Below, piece by piece: positions 32,424-41,735 of a stretch of DNA of 48,631 nt. This DNA comes from Desulfovibrio cuneatus DSM 11391 (lineage in GTDB: Bacteria > Desulfobacterota > Desulfovibrionia > Desulfovibrionales > Desulfovibrionaceae): assembly GCF_000430005.1 (NCBI RefSeq), contig NZ_AUCY01000026.1:1-48631 (forward strand), written 5' to 3'. The position numbers and the translations under genes are program-made. The stretch's first letter is position 1; every line of letters begins with the position of its first letter. The notes below the pieces were generated by a model, which saw nothing but the letters and a program-made list of their open reading frames with translations, was not told where the DNA came from and searched no databases.

Positions 32424-34787
32424 GTGAACAAACGCCTTTCTCGTTATTGTATGGGTTTGCTGTGTGCTGTTGTACTGGGATCAGGGTATTCTTCCTCAGC
32501 CTTGGGGGCTACAGTAACCCAGCCTTTTGCCCCGGCAGGCACGCAAGAACCTGCCAAACCGCAAGAAACACAAGGGGACGTTGCCCCGGCACCCAAGGGG
32601 GCAGCAGTGCCTGCCCCTGCCACACCCGCCGCCAGTGCCCCGGCCCCCAGTGCGGCCAATGCCACGGCCCCGGGTGGTGAAATGACTGCCCTGCAAGAAG
32701 GCGCTGCTCCTGCTGCTCCTGCCGCTGCCCCTGCTGAGCAGGCAAAAGCCCAGGCCACGGGTACCGGGCGGCGTGTGCCCGTAAAGGTGAAGGAAGGGTC
32801 TATTTTACCCCTGCGGGTGCTGACCCGGCCCATGGCGGCGCTCTATAAAACGTCAGATGAAAAAAGCGAAGTGGTGCAAAGCAATTTGCCCGTGTTTATG
32901 CCATTTTACGTGTACACCCAACCGGGGGGCGAAGATGTTGCCGCAGAAACAGGCTGGTATGAGGTGGGCCCGGATAACCGGGGCACGGTAACAGGCTGGT
33001 TGAAGTCGGCTGACGTGTTTGCCTGGAAGCAAGCCATGTGCCTTACGTACACCCACCCGGAGCAGCGCAAGCCAGTGCTGATGTTTGATGGTCCCAAAGC
33101 CCTGGAAGCATTGCTGGGGCAAAGCGCTGAAGCGCGGACCGAGGCTGTGAAAGGGCTTTATACCACCATTGATTCCGGCAATATTCCGCAAAATTTCAGT
33201 ATTGTTTCGGTGGAACCAAAACAGGCCGTTGACATAACCCGGCAGTTTTACCTGTTGCCCATTCTTGACCACAAGGTCATTCAGCTTGATGGCCGGGAAG
33301 CCCGCTTGCTGGAGCTTGCGGCCGTGAGTGGTGGGGGTGAAGATGCACGGGAAAAAACAGACATTCGGGAAAACGCCAAGTTTGCCGCTGCTGCCACCCA
33401 AACGTCTGCCGAGGCAGCCGGGCAGGTGGCACAAAGCCTGAAAATTGATGTGGTGTGGGTGCTAGATACCACCCGCAGTATGGGGCCTTATATTGACGCC
33501 ACCAAAGAAGTGGCCGGGGCTGTTTCGGCAAAGCTGGCGGAAAACAAGGCCATTGCAGAAAACATCCGGTTTGGGGTGTGGGGCTACCGCGACCCGGTGG
33601 AAGCCATTCCCGCCATTGAGTACACAACCAAAAACTATACTCCGCAATTGCAAGATATTCAAAGCTTTCTTGCCACCATGGGCACTGTCAAGGAAACAAA
33701 AATCGATTCCGTAGACTTTCCTGAAGATATGTTTTCCGGTGTGAGTGACGCCATTACCCAAACCCAATGGACGCCGGGGGCAATGCGCATTGTGGTGCTG
33801 GTGGGCGACGCCCCCGCCCATGAACTGGGGCACAAATGGAACCTTTCCGGCTATGGGGAAGAAACGCTGCGTACCCTGGCAACGGAACATAACATAACGT
33901 TGCTTGGCATTCAGGTACGCCCAAAAGGCGCTGCAAAATATCAGGCCAAGGCAGAAGAGCAGTTCAAGGTACTCTCCCTTGGCAAGGGTAGCGATATTCC
34001 CGCCTATTATTCCATTCAGGGCACAGACATGGGCTCTTTTGCCAAAACCACAGGCACCATTGTGGCTTCCCTGCAAGGCCTTTTGGAAAAAGCTTCCAGC
34101 AACACACTCAGCGCAGCCCTTACCAAAGAAGGGGGCCTGGTGGAAGAAGCCACCGGGGAAATGGCCGCTTTGAAAGAAGGCGAGGCAGCCCCTGCCACCA
34201 CGGAAACAAGTAAAGCCATGAACGAAGGCACTGCCGGGCTTGCTCAAGCCTTAAAGGCCGCTGTGGTGCAATGGGTGGGCAGCAAGGCAGAAGCAAAACC
34301 CCCGCGTGATGTTGTGGCCTGGGTGGTAGATAAAGATTTGACAGACGCTGCCCGGCAGTCGCTGGAAGTGCGCCTGCTTATAAGCAAGCGCCAGTTAGAT
34401 TCCCTGGCCACCCTGCTTAATGAAGTTATTGCAGCAGGCCGCACAGGGCAGATTAGTGGCGACGACTTTTTCACCTCGCTTCAGGCGGCTTCGGTTGTTG
34501 CCTCCCGCGACCCGAACCTGCTGAAAAGCGCCAAAACCATTGGGCAAAGCGGGCTTATTCCAGGATTTTTGGAAGGGTTGCCCTACCATAGCCGTCTTAT
34601 GGATATGAGCAATGAGCTGTGGAACAGTTGGAACGTGACAGAGCAAGACCAGTTTTTAAGTGAAATGGATTCCAGAGTGCGTGCCTACAAATCGTTGCAC
34701 GACGCGCCGGAAGGATGGATTACCTTGAACCCTGGCGCTGATGCCGATGAAAGTGTGTATCCTATTCCCCTGGAACTGTTGCCATGA
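32424..34787 (+). CDS. Exported von Willebrand factor A protein (periplasmic, PpkA-vWA-like)
   Basis: A 787-aa protein. A signal peptide (1-29, GTG start) is followed by an Ala/Pro-rich linker (about 30-115). An SH3-like region comes next (about 125-215: SILPLRVLTRPMAALYKTSD ... TGWLKSADVFAWKQAM), then a vWA domain (about 341-545) with the MIDAS motif VLDTTRSM (Asp348, Thr350, Ser352) and VGDAPAHELG. The tail is helical. The SH3-like plus vWA pair resembles the periplasmic part of the type VI secretion kinase PpkA, but there is no kinase or membrane span; a signal peptide replaces them. The stop codon overlaps the start of the ABC ATPase gene by 4 nt. GGGGG lies before the start. Confidence 0.85.
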   Translation: MNKRLSRYCMGLLCAVVLGSGYSSSALGATVTQPFAPAGTQEPAKPQETQGDVAPAPKGAAVPAPATPAASAPAPSAANATAPGGEMTALQEGAAPAAPAAAPAEQAKAQATGTGRRVPVKVKEGSILPLRVLTRPMAALYKTSDEKSEVVQSNLPVFMPFYVYTQPGGEDVAAETGWYEVGPDNRGTVTGWLKSADVFAWKQAMCLTYTHPEQRKPVLMFDGPKALEALLGQSAEARTEAVKGLYTTIDSGNIPQNFSIVSVEPKQAVDITRQFYLLPILDHKVIQLDGREARLLELAAVSGGGEDAREKTDIRENAKFAAAATQTSAEAAGQVAQSLKIDVVWVLDTTRSMGPYIDATKEVAGAVSAKLAENKAIAENIRFGVWGYRDPVEAIPAIEYTTKNYTPQLQDIQSFLATMGTVKETKIDSVDFPEDMFSGVSDAITQTQWTPGAMRIVVLVGDAPAHELGHKWNLSGYGEETLRTLATEHNITLLGIQVRPKGAAKYQAKAEEQFKVLSLGKGSDIPAYYSIQGTDMGSFAKTTGTIVASLQGLLEKASSNTLSAALTKEGGLVEEATGEMAALKEGEAAPATTETSKAMNEGTAGLAQALKAAVVQWVGSKAEAKPPRDVVAWVVDKDLTDAARQSLEVRLLISKRQLDSLATLLNEVIAAGRTGQISGDDFFTSLQAASVVASRDPNLLKSAKTIGQSGLIPGFLEGLPYHSRLMDMSNELWNSWNVTEQDQFLSEMDSRVRAYKSLHDAPEGWITLNPGADADESVYPIPLELLP

Positions 34788-35557
34788 CCTCAAGTGCTGC
34801 CAGCTTTGATGCAGCAAACCTTGTGCTTGATGTGCAGAACATAGTGAAACGCCGGGAAAAAGGGGGCATGTGCTTTGAATTGCGCGTGCCCCGCCTGCGG
34901 GTGCATGTGGGTGAATTTGTGGCTGTGGTGGGGCAAAGCGGGTGTGGCAAATCCACCCTTTTGGACATGCTGGGCCTTGTTCTTACCCCTGATTCTGCCT
35001 CCAGGTTTGCCCTGCACCCCCGCTTTGCCAACAAGGGGCATGTTGCCATTGACCTGCGCCACAAACCGGAAAGTGTTCTTTCCTTATTGCGGCGCAGGGA
35101 AATTGGCTATGTGCTGCAATCAGGCGGGTTGCTTCCCTACCTCACGGTGGGGGACAACATTCTGCTGCCCTGTCTTATGAACAAATATCCGGCAAAGCCT
35201 TCACAGGAGCAAGCCCATGCCTTGGCTGCGCTTTTGGACATAGCCGAACACTGGGAAAAGAAGCCTGCCCACCTTTCCGGGGGGCAGCGCCAGCGCGTGG
35301 CCATTGCCAGGGCCTTGACCCATGAACCGGGCCTTGTGCTGGCAGACGAACCCACCGCTGCGGTGGACGCCCTCACCGCCACGGAAATACGTGATGCCTT
35401 TAAACGTGCCGTGCAGCAGCAAGGCATAGCCCTGGTTATGGTCACCCATGACCGCCCGCTTATTGAAGGGTATGCAGACACCATGGTCACCTTTACGGTG
35501 GAACGCCCCCACAGCGGGCTCACGGTTTCCACCCTGGTGGAGGTGCCCCATGCCTAA
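34784..35557 (+). CDS. ABC transporter ATPase, TagT/LolD-like
   Basis: A 257-aa cytoplasmic ATPase with every motif intact: Walker A GQSGCGKST (50-58), Q-loop LQSGGLLPYLT, signature LSGGQRQRVAIARAL (164-178), Walker B LVLADEPTA and the switch His in MVTHD. It belongs with the MacB/LolD/FtsE ATPases, which work with FtsX-type permeases and usually move signals or lipoproteins rather than solutes. An unusual insertion of about 25 residues (TPDSASRFALHPRFANKGHV) follows Walker A. Its ATG overlaps the vWA stop by 4 nt, so it is translationally coupled to a periplasmic protein, as in TagT-type systems. Confidence 0.9.
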   Translation: MTSSAASFDAANLVLDVQNIVKRREKGGMCFELRVPRLRVHVGEFVAVVGQSGCGKSTLLDMLGLVLTPDSASRFALHPRFANKGHVAIDLRHKPESVLSLLRRREIGYVLQSGGLLPYLTVGDNILLPCLMNKYPAKPSQEQAHALAALLDIAEHWEKKPAHLSGGQRQRVAIARALTHEPGLVLADEPTAAVDALTATEIRDAFKRAVQQQGIALVMVTHDRPLIEGYADTMVTFTVERPHSGLTVSTLVEVPHA

Positions 35558-35634
35558 CAGATTCACGGGCCCAGGCAGGGGCAGGCGCTGTGTGCAGGTT
35601 GCCTGCCAAACACAGCAAACGCCATGGGGGAAGC

Positions 35635-37569
35635 ATGAAAGCGCATAACAGTCGTTTGGGCCGCATGCTGGTGTTCTCCCTGTGTCTGGAAGATCTGCGT
35701 AACGAAAAAATGCTTTCATTTTGTATGGTTATGGCTGTTGCTTCTGTGCTTGGGCCATTACTCATCCTGTTCGGGCTGAAGTTTGGCACCGTGGAAACGC
35801 TGCGGGGCAGGCTGGTGCACGACCCGCGCAACCGGGAAATTCGCCCCCTCAACGCCCAGGCCTACTCCCATGAATGGTTTCAAACCGTGGCAAAGCAGGA
35901 AGGGGTGGCCTTTGTCGTACCCTACACCCGCCAGCTTGCCACCGGGGTGGATATTGTGGTCCCCGGCCCCCAGGGAAAACGTGTGGCAGCCGACCTTATT
36001 CCCACAGCAGAAGGCGACCCCTTGGTGTTGCAAAACGGGCATAGCATTCCCGCGAAGGAAGAGTGCCTGCTTTCTGCCCCGCTGGCAGAAGCGCTGGGCG
36101 TGGCAGCAGGCGAAACAGTGGTTATGGCCGCACGCAGAACAGTGGGCGGGCAGTTTGAAACAGGGGAACGCGCGTTGAAAGTGCTGGGGGTGCTCCCGGT
36201 GCGGGCCAGCGCCACAAAAAGTGTGTTTGTGCCCCTGCCTGTTTTGGAAGCTGTGGAACGCTTCAAAGACGGCATGGGTGTGCCTCAGTTCGGTTGGAAA
36301 GGTTCTATACCCCTTGCCTACCCGGCATTTTCCGCCCTGCTGGTGAATGTGCCTGGACCCCTTGGGGTGGAAGCGGAATTCCGGCTTGTGAACAACACGG
36401 GCTTTACCAGTAAGGAACAGATTTCCGGAGCAAGCGCCGGGGCCTTTTTGGGAAGGCAACACGGACCTGATGGCACAAATTATCTGCTTTCCGGCAAAGG
36501 CCAGCCAGGGGAAGCCACCAACTTGAAAACCGTGCGCTACGGGCTGGCGGGCAGGCAGGCCCGGTTGTTTCCCCTTGCCCCCGGCCTTACCTTGGCACTT
36601 TCCGCAAATGGCACAAGTAGCGGGCCGTGGCAGCTTGCCCCGGCTGGGGAAATGCTGGTGGTGAATGGCGGAGAAAATGCCCCGGCAACGGCTGGTAGCC
36701 ACGTTGGGGCAGCGGGGGAAGGGCAGAATGCTCCCCCTGCTTTGCTGGAAGGCGTGCTGTGGCAGGAAGATTTTAGCAAGGAACACAATGCCTCGGCAGC
36801 ATGGCGCGCCGTGCTTGTGCCCCCCGGCAGCGTGCCCCCCGGCAAGGTGGTTGCCACCCTGAGCGCCGGGGAGCACAGCCTGTCGTTTCCGGTAACCGTT
36901 GCACAAGGCCACGGCGTGCAGGCAGGCACAGCCTTGGTTCCTTTGCGCCTTTTGGGGGTGCTTACCCTTGCTGCACACCGCCCTGTTACCTTTGACCCGG
37001 AAACAGACGCTTTTATATTGCACCGCAAGGGCTATGCCGGGTTCCGGTTGTATGCCGACACCCTTGAACGGGTGGACACGCTGAGACGGGAGTTTGAAGC
37101 ACAAGGGCTGGCAGTGCACACTGAAGCACAACGCATTGACGACGTGCTGCGCCTAGACAAATACTTGACCCTGATTTTCTGGCTTATTGCCCTTGCCGGT
37201 GTGGTGGGCGGGGCCGCCTGCCTTGTGGCAAACGTCTATTCCGGCATTGAACGCAAACGCCGGGAACTGGCAGTGCTAAGGCTTTTAGGGCTCTCTGGCG
37301 GGGCTTTTTTACGCTTTCCCATGTACACGGCAGCAGTGTTTTCTGGGCTTGGGTTTGTAGTGGCCATGGGGCTGTTCTACACTCTGGCCGGAATAATCAA
37401 TATGCTTTTTAGCCAACACCTGCAAAGCGGGGAAAGTTTGTGCCGCCTTGCGTGGTGGCACCCACTGGCTGCCCTTGGCCTTACGGTGGCAGTTTCCATA
37501 CTGGCCGGGGTGGTGGCCGGGCGGCGGGCAATGCTGGTAGACCCTGCGGAGGCCTTACGCAACGAGTAA
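35635..37569 (+). CDS. FtsX-like permease, TagS-like
   Basis: A 644-aa inner-membrane protein. One transmembrane helix near the N-terminus (about 27-47, SFCMVMAVASVLGPLLILFG) is followed by a very large periplasmic region (about 50-505). Three helices at the C-terminus surround the FtsX/MacB segment ERKRRELAVLRLLGLSGG and end in RRAMLVDPAEALRNE. This 1+3 topology is that of MacB-type mechanotransmitting permeases, and it is the obvious partner of the ATPase just upstream. The start at 35635 follows GGGGGAAGC; a longer frame begins at 35590. The periplasmic part is much larger than usual and could bind the neighbouring periplasmic proteins. Confidence 0.85.
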   Translation: MKAHNSRLGRMLVFSLCLEDLRNEKMLSFCMVMAVASVLGPLLILFGLKFGTVETLRGRLVHDPRNREIRPLNAQAYSHEWFQTVAKQEGVAFVVPYTRQLATGVDIVVPGPQGKRVAADLIPTAEGDPLVLQNGHSIPAKEECLLSAPLAEALGVAAGETVVMAARRTVGGQFETGERALKVLGVLPVRASATKSVFVPLPVLEAVERFKDGMGVPQFGWKGSIPLAYPAFSALLVNVPGPLGVEAEFRLVNNTGFTSKEQISGASAGAFLGRQHGPDGTNYLLSGKGQPGEATNLKTVRYGLAGRQARLFPLAPGLTLALSANGTSSGPWQLAPAGEMLVVNGGENAPATAGSHVGAAGEGQNAPPALLEGVLWQEDFSKEHNASAAWRAVLVPPGSVPPGKVVATLSAGEHSLSFPVTVAQGHGVQAGTALVPLRLLGVLTLAAHRPVTFDPETDAFILHRKGYAGFRLYADTLERVDTLRREFEAQGLAVHTEAQRIDDVLRLDKYLTLIFWLIALAGVVGGAACLVANVYSGIERKRRELAVLRLLGLSGGAFLRFPMYTAAVFSGLGFVVAMGLFYTLAGIINMLFSQHLQSGESLCRLAWWHPLAALGLTVAVSILAGVVAGRRAMLVDPAEALRNE

Positions 37570-37661
37570 GGGGGGACACAAAGTAACTGAGCGTTTCCCG
37601 AAATATAGGTAATTCGTGCTTCCTCAACAGCCTATGCGCTGTACATTTTCAGGAGTGAATC

Positions 37662-39275
37662 ATGCATTTTTTTGCAGTAGGTATTTTGGCAAGTATGTTG
37701 GCCTGTATGCCTGTGGCCCATGCGGCAGAGCCGTGTAACCCCGCGCCACTGGTAGGGGATTTGGTGCTGCCTGGGCCTAACAACCAGTGCTTTGTGTTTC
37801 GCCCCGTGCGTATTGGGGCCGGGGGCAACCCCCTGGAGGCCCAAAAGCGTTTTACCCTAGGCAACCCCAACGACTACCTGGGGGAAAAGCCCACGGAAAT
37901 AACGTTGGGGGGGAGCTTTGCCATGCAAGGGGAAGCTGCCAGCGACTGGCTGTATTATATGGGCAAGTACGAAGTAACAGAAGGGCAGTACTATTCTCTT
38001 ATGGGGTTGCCCAAGGGCATGGACCAAAGCAAGTTGCAAAGCCTGCTGCCTGTAAGTGGTATTTCTGCCTTTGAGGCCATGGCCTTCATGGAAAAGCTCA
38101 ATAGCTATTTATATACGCATGCCATGGAACAAATGCCCAAGGTGCGCTCTGTACCGGGTTTTGTCCGCTTGCCCACTGAGCCGGAATGGGAATTTGCCGC
38201 ACGGGGCGGTAATGAAACCCCTGCCAACCTTTTTGGTAACGATGTGCCCTATGAGGGGCCACTTGCAGCCTATGAATGGTTTTCCGGGCCTTCTTCTTCC
38301 CACAACAAGGTACAGCCCATTGGCAAGCTGAAGCCCAACGCCCTTGGTGTGCACGACATGCTGGGCAACCTCAGCGAGTTGATATTATCCCCGTATCATA
38401 TTGACTATTATCAGGGGCGTCCCGGTGGGTTCACTTCCCGTGGGGGCAACTACTTTACTCAAGAAAAAGACATGCGCACTTCCCAGCGCCAGGAAGAACC
38501 TTTGTTCATAGGCACAGTGGAAAAGGGCATGAAGGAAAACCGCAAGGCCACCATGGGCTTGCGCCTTGCCCTGGTGGCCCCGGTGCTGCCAGACAGAGAG
38601 GCCATGCAGGAAATTAAGGACGCCTGGACAGACTATGCTGAGGGGGATTTGCGCAAAACCACCCCGGCGGGGCGTTCCACCGCTCCGGTAGACATTAAAA
38701 CCCAGGCCAGGGCGGAAGGGGTTGAAGGGGCTGTGGAACTATTGCGTGCCTATGTTGCCAGTGCCAATGCCCCGGAAGGGGTGCGGCAGGCGGTGGCTTC
38801 CGTGCAGGGCACCCTGCGCGATGTGAATGCCATTCGCCGGGAAACAGACAAGCGTATTTCCCAGGCTTTTGTGGACGTTGCCACCAAAACCGGGGCGCGC
38901 CTTGGCCGTGAAATTGAAAAATTACCCAAGCTGGCAGCCCTTGTGCAAAGCGCCAAAGATTCAGGGAACAGCACAAACCTGGAACGCTATGCCCGCATGG
39001 TGGAAGGGGTTGAGGGCAATATAAACACCGATATTGCCGACCTTTATACCATTATCCAGTCCCTTGCCAGCCTGAACCACGACCTGGTGGAAAATGCCTT
39101 TGCCGACCATTTGAATTACCTTAATGACCCTGCCAGAAAAGAAAAAGCCCTGTGGCCACGGGCGGCATTGCCTGTGGTGAAAGGGCTGTACGCCACCTTT
39201 TTCCAGAATAAAGGCATTCAGTCTGAAGCTATGCGCAAAGAACTGGAAGCCATTAAGATTGTTTCCCCTGAATAA
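37662..39275 (+). CDS. Periplasmic formylglycine-generating-enzyme-fold protein, TagR-like
   Basis: A 537-aa exported protein (signal peptide 1-21, ending PVAHA). The FGE/SUMF1 fold occupies about residues 75-305: YYMGKYEVTEGQYYSLM, FVRLPTEPEWEFAARGG, NALGVHDMLGNLSEL, SRGGNYF and TMGLRLAL. No sulfatase gene is nearby, so it is probably a binding protein rather than a formylglycine-generating enzyme. TagR of Pseudomonas, which acts with TagS/TagT on PpkA, has this fold. The C-terminal 230 residues are a helical extension of unknown role. AGGAG lies 8 nt before the ATG, and it starts 92 bp after the permease gene. Confidence 0.88.
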   Translation: MHFFAVGILASMLACMPVAHAAEPCNPAPLVGDLVLPGPNNQCFVFRPVRIGAGGNPLEAQKRFTLGNPNDYLGEKPTEITLGGSFAMQGEAASDWLYYMGKYEVTEGQYYSLMGLPKGMDQSKLQSLLPVSGISAFEAMAFMEKLNSYLYTHAMEQMPKVRSVPGFVRLPTEPEWEFAARGGNETPANLFGNDVPYEGPLAAYEWFSGPSSSHNKVQPIGKLKPNALGVHDMLGNLSELILSPYHIDYYQGRPGGFTSRGGNYFTQEKDMRTSQRQEEPLFIGTVEKGMKENRKATMGLRLALVAPVLPDREAMQEIKDAWTDYAEGDLRKTTPAGRSTAPVDIKTQARAEGVEGAVELLRAYVASANAPEGVRQAVASVQGTLRDVNAIRRETDKRISQAFVDVATKTGARLGREIEKLPKLAALVQSAKDSGNSTNLERYARMVEGVEGNINTDIADLYTIIQSLASLNHDLVENAFADHLNYLNDPARKEKALWPRAALPVVKGLYATFFQNKGIQSEAMRKELEAIKIVSPE

Positions 39276-39371
39276 TAGTGCCTACGGGCGTCGGGCTTTG
39301 CCCACAGCAGGGGAAATTTCAAGTGTTATGCAGTGTAACGACTATTGGCTAACTTTTTCTAGGAGGTTTGT

Positions 39372-40040
39372 ATGCGTAAAGGAGTTGTGCTGGTTATGGT
39401 GCTGGCGTTGTTGGCAACCCAGGTAAGTGGCTGTGCCAATATTAAAAATGACAGCACCCGCACCAAAACTGAAGGAGCCCTCGTAGGTGGTGCAGTGGGG
39501 GCCGCTGCCGGGGCAGGTGTTGGGGCCGCCATTGGTGGCGGGCGTGGGGCGCTTATTGGGGCCGTGGTGGGTGCTATTGTAGGCTCTATTGGTGGCCATG
39601 CCTATGGCACCCACGTGGCCAATGAAAAAGCGCGCTATGCCAATGAAGAAGCATGGTTGGATGCTTGCCTTTTGCAGGCTGAAAAAACAAACAATGAGTT
39701 GCGCCAATACAACAAGGTCATGGCAGGGGAAATAGCTGCCCTGGACAAGAAAACGCAGGTCTTGCAAAAAGCCTTGGCAGCTAAACAGGCAGACAAAAGA
39801 GAGCTGAGGGCTGACGCTAGACGCATTCAAGAATGCATTGAAAGCAACAATGAACGCATTGCGTATATTGGCAATGAGCTGACAAATCAGGAAAAAGTGC
39901 TGGCAGACGCCAAATTGAACCACAGAAGCAATGATGCTGCGCTCATTGAAGCGGAAATTTCTGCCCTGCGCCGCCATAAGGCCCAGTTGGAAGAAACCAA
40001 CAAACAGCTTGCTGCCATGTCTACCCGTATTTCTGTGTAA
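39372..40040 (+). CDS. Lipoprotein with glycine-zipper and coiled coil
   Basis: A 222-aa lipoprotein. The signal peptide ends in the lipobox VSGC (Cys21). A glycine-zipper region follows (about 34-75, alternating small residues such as VGGAVGAAAGAGVGAAIGGG and LIGAVVGAIVGSIGG) that can insert in a membrane. The rest (80-222) is a long coiled coil (KKTQVLQKALAAKQADKREL). AGGAGG lies a few nt before the ATG. Lipoprotein TagQ is part of the Pseudomonas Tag branch and one of the two lipoproteins here could fill that place, but no sequence kinship is evident. Confidence 0.8.
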   Translation: MRKGVVLVMVLALLATQVSGCANIKNDSTRTKTEGALVGGAVGAAAGAGVGAAIGGGRGALIGAVVGAIVGSIGGHAYGTHVANEKARYANEEAWLDACLLQAEKTNNELRQYNKVMAGEIAALDKKTQVLQKALAAKQADKRELRADARRIQECIESNNERIAYIGNELTNQEKVLADAKLNHRSNDAALIEAEISALRRHKAQLEETNKQLAAMSTRISV

Positions 40041-40146
40041 GACCAATTCCACAGGCTCTTAGTCTTGTTAGTGTGCTGTAAAAGCATAAGGGAACGCCAC
40101 CGGGGTTCCCGGAACTATCCATAGAATTTTTCAGGAGGTAATGAAT

Positions 40147-40641
40147 ATGCCGAGAATTCTTGTTCTGTGTTTGTGTGCGATGTTGCTTGGGGGATGTCAA
40201 ACAGGGCGTACCACAGACCCAAGCCAAGGCGGATTGTTCAGCTATTCGCCGGAGGCATACAAACAGCGGGCTGCGCAGCGCCAGGAGCGCTTGAAAATGT
40301 TGCAGCGCGAACAAATTGCCGAGGAACAGCAAAAGGCTGCCCTCACCCAAACGGCTGCGGAGAAAAAAGCGGCCCACACAAAGGCCCAGCAGCAGTTGCG
40401 CCAGGCAGGGCGTGAAATAACAGGCTTGAAAAAACAGCTTGAAGGGTACAAGGCCACCAATGAAGCCCAGCAAGCCGCCCTGACTGAAATGCTTGTCCGG
40501 CGGGCCGTGCTGGAAGGGGACCTGAAGGCCCTTGGCAATGGCAGCGGGTCAGACCCGGCTGTGTTGCAAGTGGAAGCCGAACGCTTGCGGCGCGAAGTGG
40601 AACGCCTGACCAATGACGCCGAGGCTCTTAGCGCCATATGA
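40147..40641 (+). CDS. Coiled-coil lipoprotein
   Basis: A 164-aa lipoprotein with lipobox LGGC (Cys near residue 17) followed by Gln-Thr. After a short linker the rest is a continuous coiled coil (about 38-160: RLKMLQREQIAEEQQ, AGREITGLKKQLEGYKA, AERLRREVERLTNDAEAL). AGGAGG lies 8 nt before the ATG at 40147 and only 2 nt before the alternative at 40141, so the former is preferred. Its stop overlaps the start of the S41 peptidase gene by 4 nt, which implies coupled synthesis. Confidence 0.8.
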   Translation: MPRILVLCLCAMLLGGCQTGRTTDPSQGGLFSYSPEAYKQRAAQRQERLKMLQREQIAEEQQKAALTQTAAEKKAAHTKAQQQLRQAGREITGLKKQLEGYKATNEAQQAALTEMLVRRAVLEGDLKALGNGSGSDPAVLQVEAERLRREVERLTNDAEALSAI

Positions 40642-41735
40642 GGACATTCGCTCTTTGCATGGCGTTTCTGGGGTGTGCGGCCTGCCCGTTGGCGCAGGCC
40701 GCCCCCCAGCACGACTGGCAACGCCTGGAAGCAGCGGCAGCCATGGCCGAAAAAGAAAGCCTTGAGCCTGTGCTGCACCAAAAGTCCGTTTCTGCTGCCA
40801 TTACTGCCTATTTGCAGACCCTTGACCCCTATTCTTCCTATATTTCCCCGGCAGAAGCAAGGCAATTGAAAGAAGACGCCGGCAACACGTTTGGCGGTGT
40901 GGGCATGGATATTATCCGCAATAGTGATGGCATGCTGTACTGCCTGCCCCATGCGGGTAGCCCGGCGGCCAACGCGGGCATTGGCTATGGCGACGTGCTG
41001 CGCGCCGTGGATGGAGCCTTTTTGCATGATAAACCGCTGAGCGTTGTGCAGCATTTGGTGCGCGGCCCTGCACTCAGCCCGGTGCGCCTTTTGGTGGCAG
41101 GGGTTGATGGGGTGAAGGAAGTGACTGTCACCCGGGAAATGGTGCAGCCCCCCAGCGCAGAACTGGTTGCCGGGCAGGGGTTTTACCGTATTCGGCTTAC
41201 CCGGTTTGATGCAAATACTCTTCCCCAACTCAAGGCAGCGCTGGCCAGGGTGCCTGCTGGTATGCCCCTGGTGCTTGATGTGCGGGGCAATGTTGGCGGC
41301 GACCTTGAAGCCGCCTTGCAAAGTGCTTCATTATTCTTGCCTCCGGGAACACCCCTAGTGACCATTGTTAAAAAAGACGCCTTGCCCGATGTACAACTTT
41401 CCGGCGGGGGGGGCACAGAGCCTGCCGGGCTTGTGGCGGTATGGCAAGATGCATTCACCGCCAGTGCGGCGGAAGTGTTTGCCGCAGCCTTGGCCCATAA
41501 TGGTAAGGCCGTGCTTGTGGGGCAACGCAGCTTTGGCAAGGGCAGGAGCCAGGTGGCTGTGCCTGCCAAAGATGGGGGCATATACCTTATTACCAACGCA
41601 GAACTTTTGCCCCCCAATGGCATAAGCTACCACGGCAAAGGGCTGGAGCCAGATTTGCTTGTGGGTTCACGCTCTGCCACGGTGCAGGCTGACTTTGAAA
41701 GGAGAACGTATGAAGCCCTTGGTAAAACACACTAA
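40638..41735 (+). CDS. Exported S41 (CtpA-type) peptidase with PDZ domain
   Basis: A 365-aa periplasmic protease: signal peptide (1-21), an N-terminal helical part with LDPYSSYISPAEA, a PDZ domain (about 85-170, GGVGMDI then GSPAANAGIGYGDVLRAVDG) and the S41 catalytic domain. The substrate motif LDVRGNVGGDLEAAL, the nucleophile Ser276 in FTASAAEVFAAAL and the general base Lys301 in RSFGKGRSQ are all present, so it should be active. CtpA peptidases trim C-termini and activate or degrade envelope proteins. Its coupling to a lipoprotein gene upstream and a membrane protein gene downstream (26-nt overlap) suggests a target within this cluster. Confidence 0.9.
   Translation: MRTFALCMAFLGCAACPLAQAAPQHDWQRLEAAAAMAEKESLEPVLHQKSVSAAITAYLQTLDPYSSYISPAEARQLKEDAGNTFGGVGMDIIRNSDGMLYCLPHAGSPAANAGIGYGDVLRAVDGAFLHDKPLSVVQHLVRGPALSPVRLLVAGVDGVKEVTVTREMVQPPSAELVAGQGFYRIRLTRFDANTLPQLKAALARVPAGMPLVLDVRGNVGGDLEAALQSASLFLPPGTPLVTIVKKDALPDVQLSGGGGTEPAGLVAVWQDAFTASAAEVFAAALAHNGKAVLVGQRSFGKGRSQVAVPAKDGGIYLITNAELLPPNGISYHGKGLEPDLLVGSRSATVQADFERRTYEALGKTH

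Noticed and set aside
37662-39275. Sulfatase-activating enzyme
   Set aside because: The fold is present, but there is no sulfatase gene in the window, and the ABC/vWA context fits a TagR-type binding role better.
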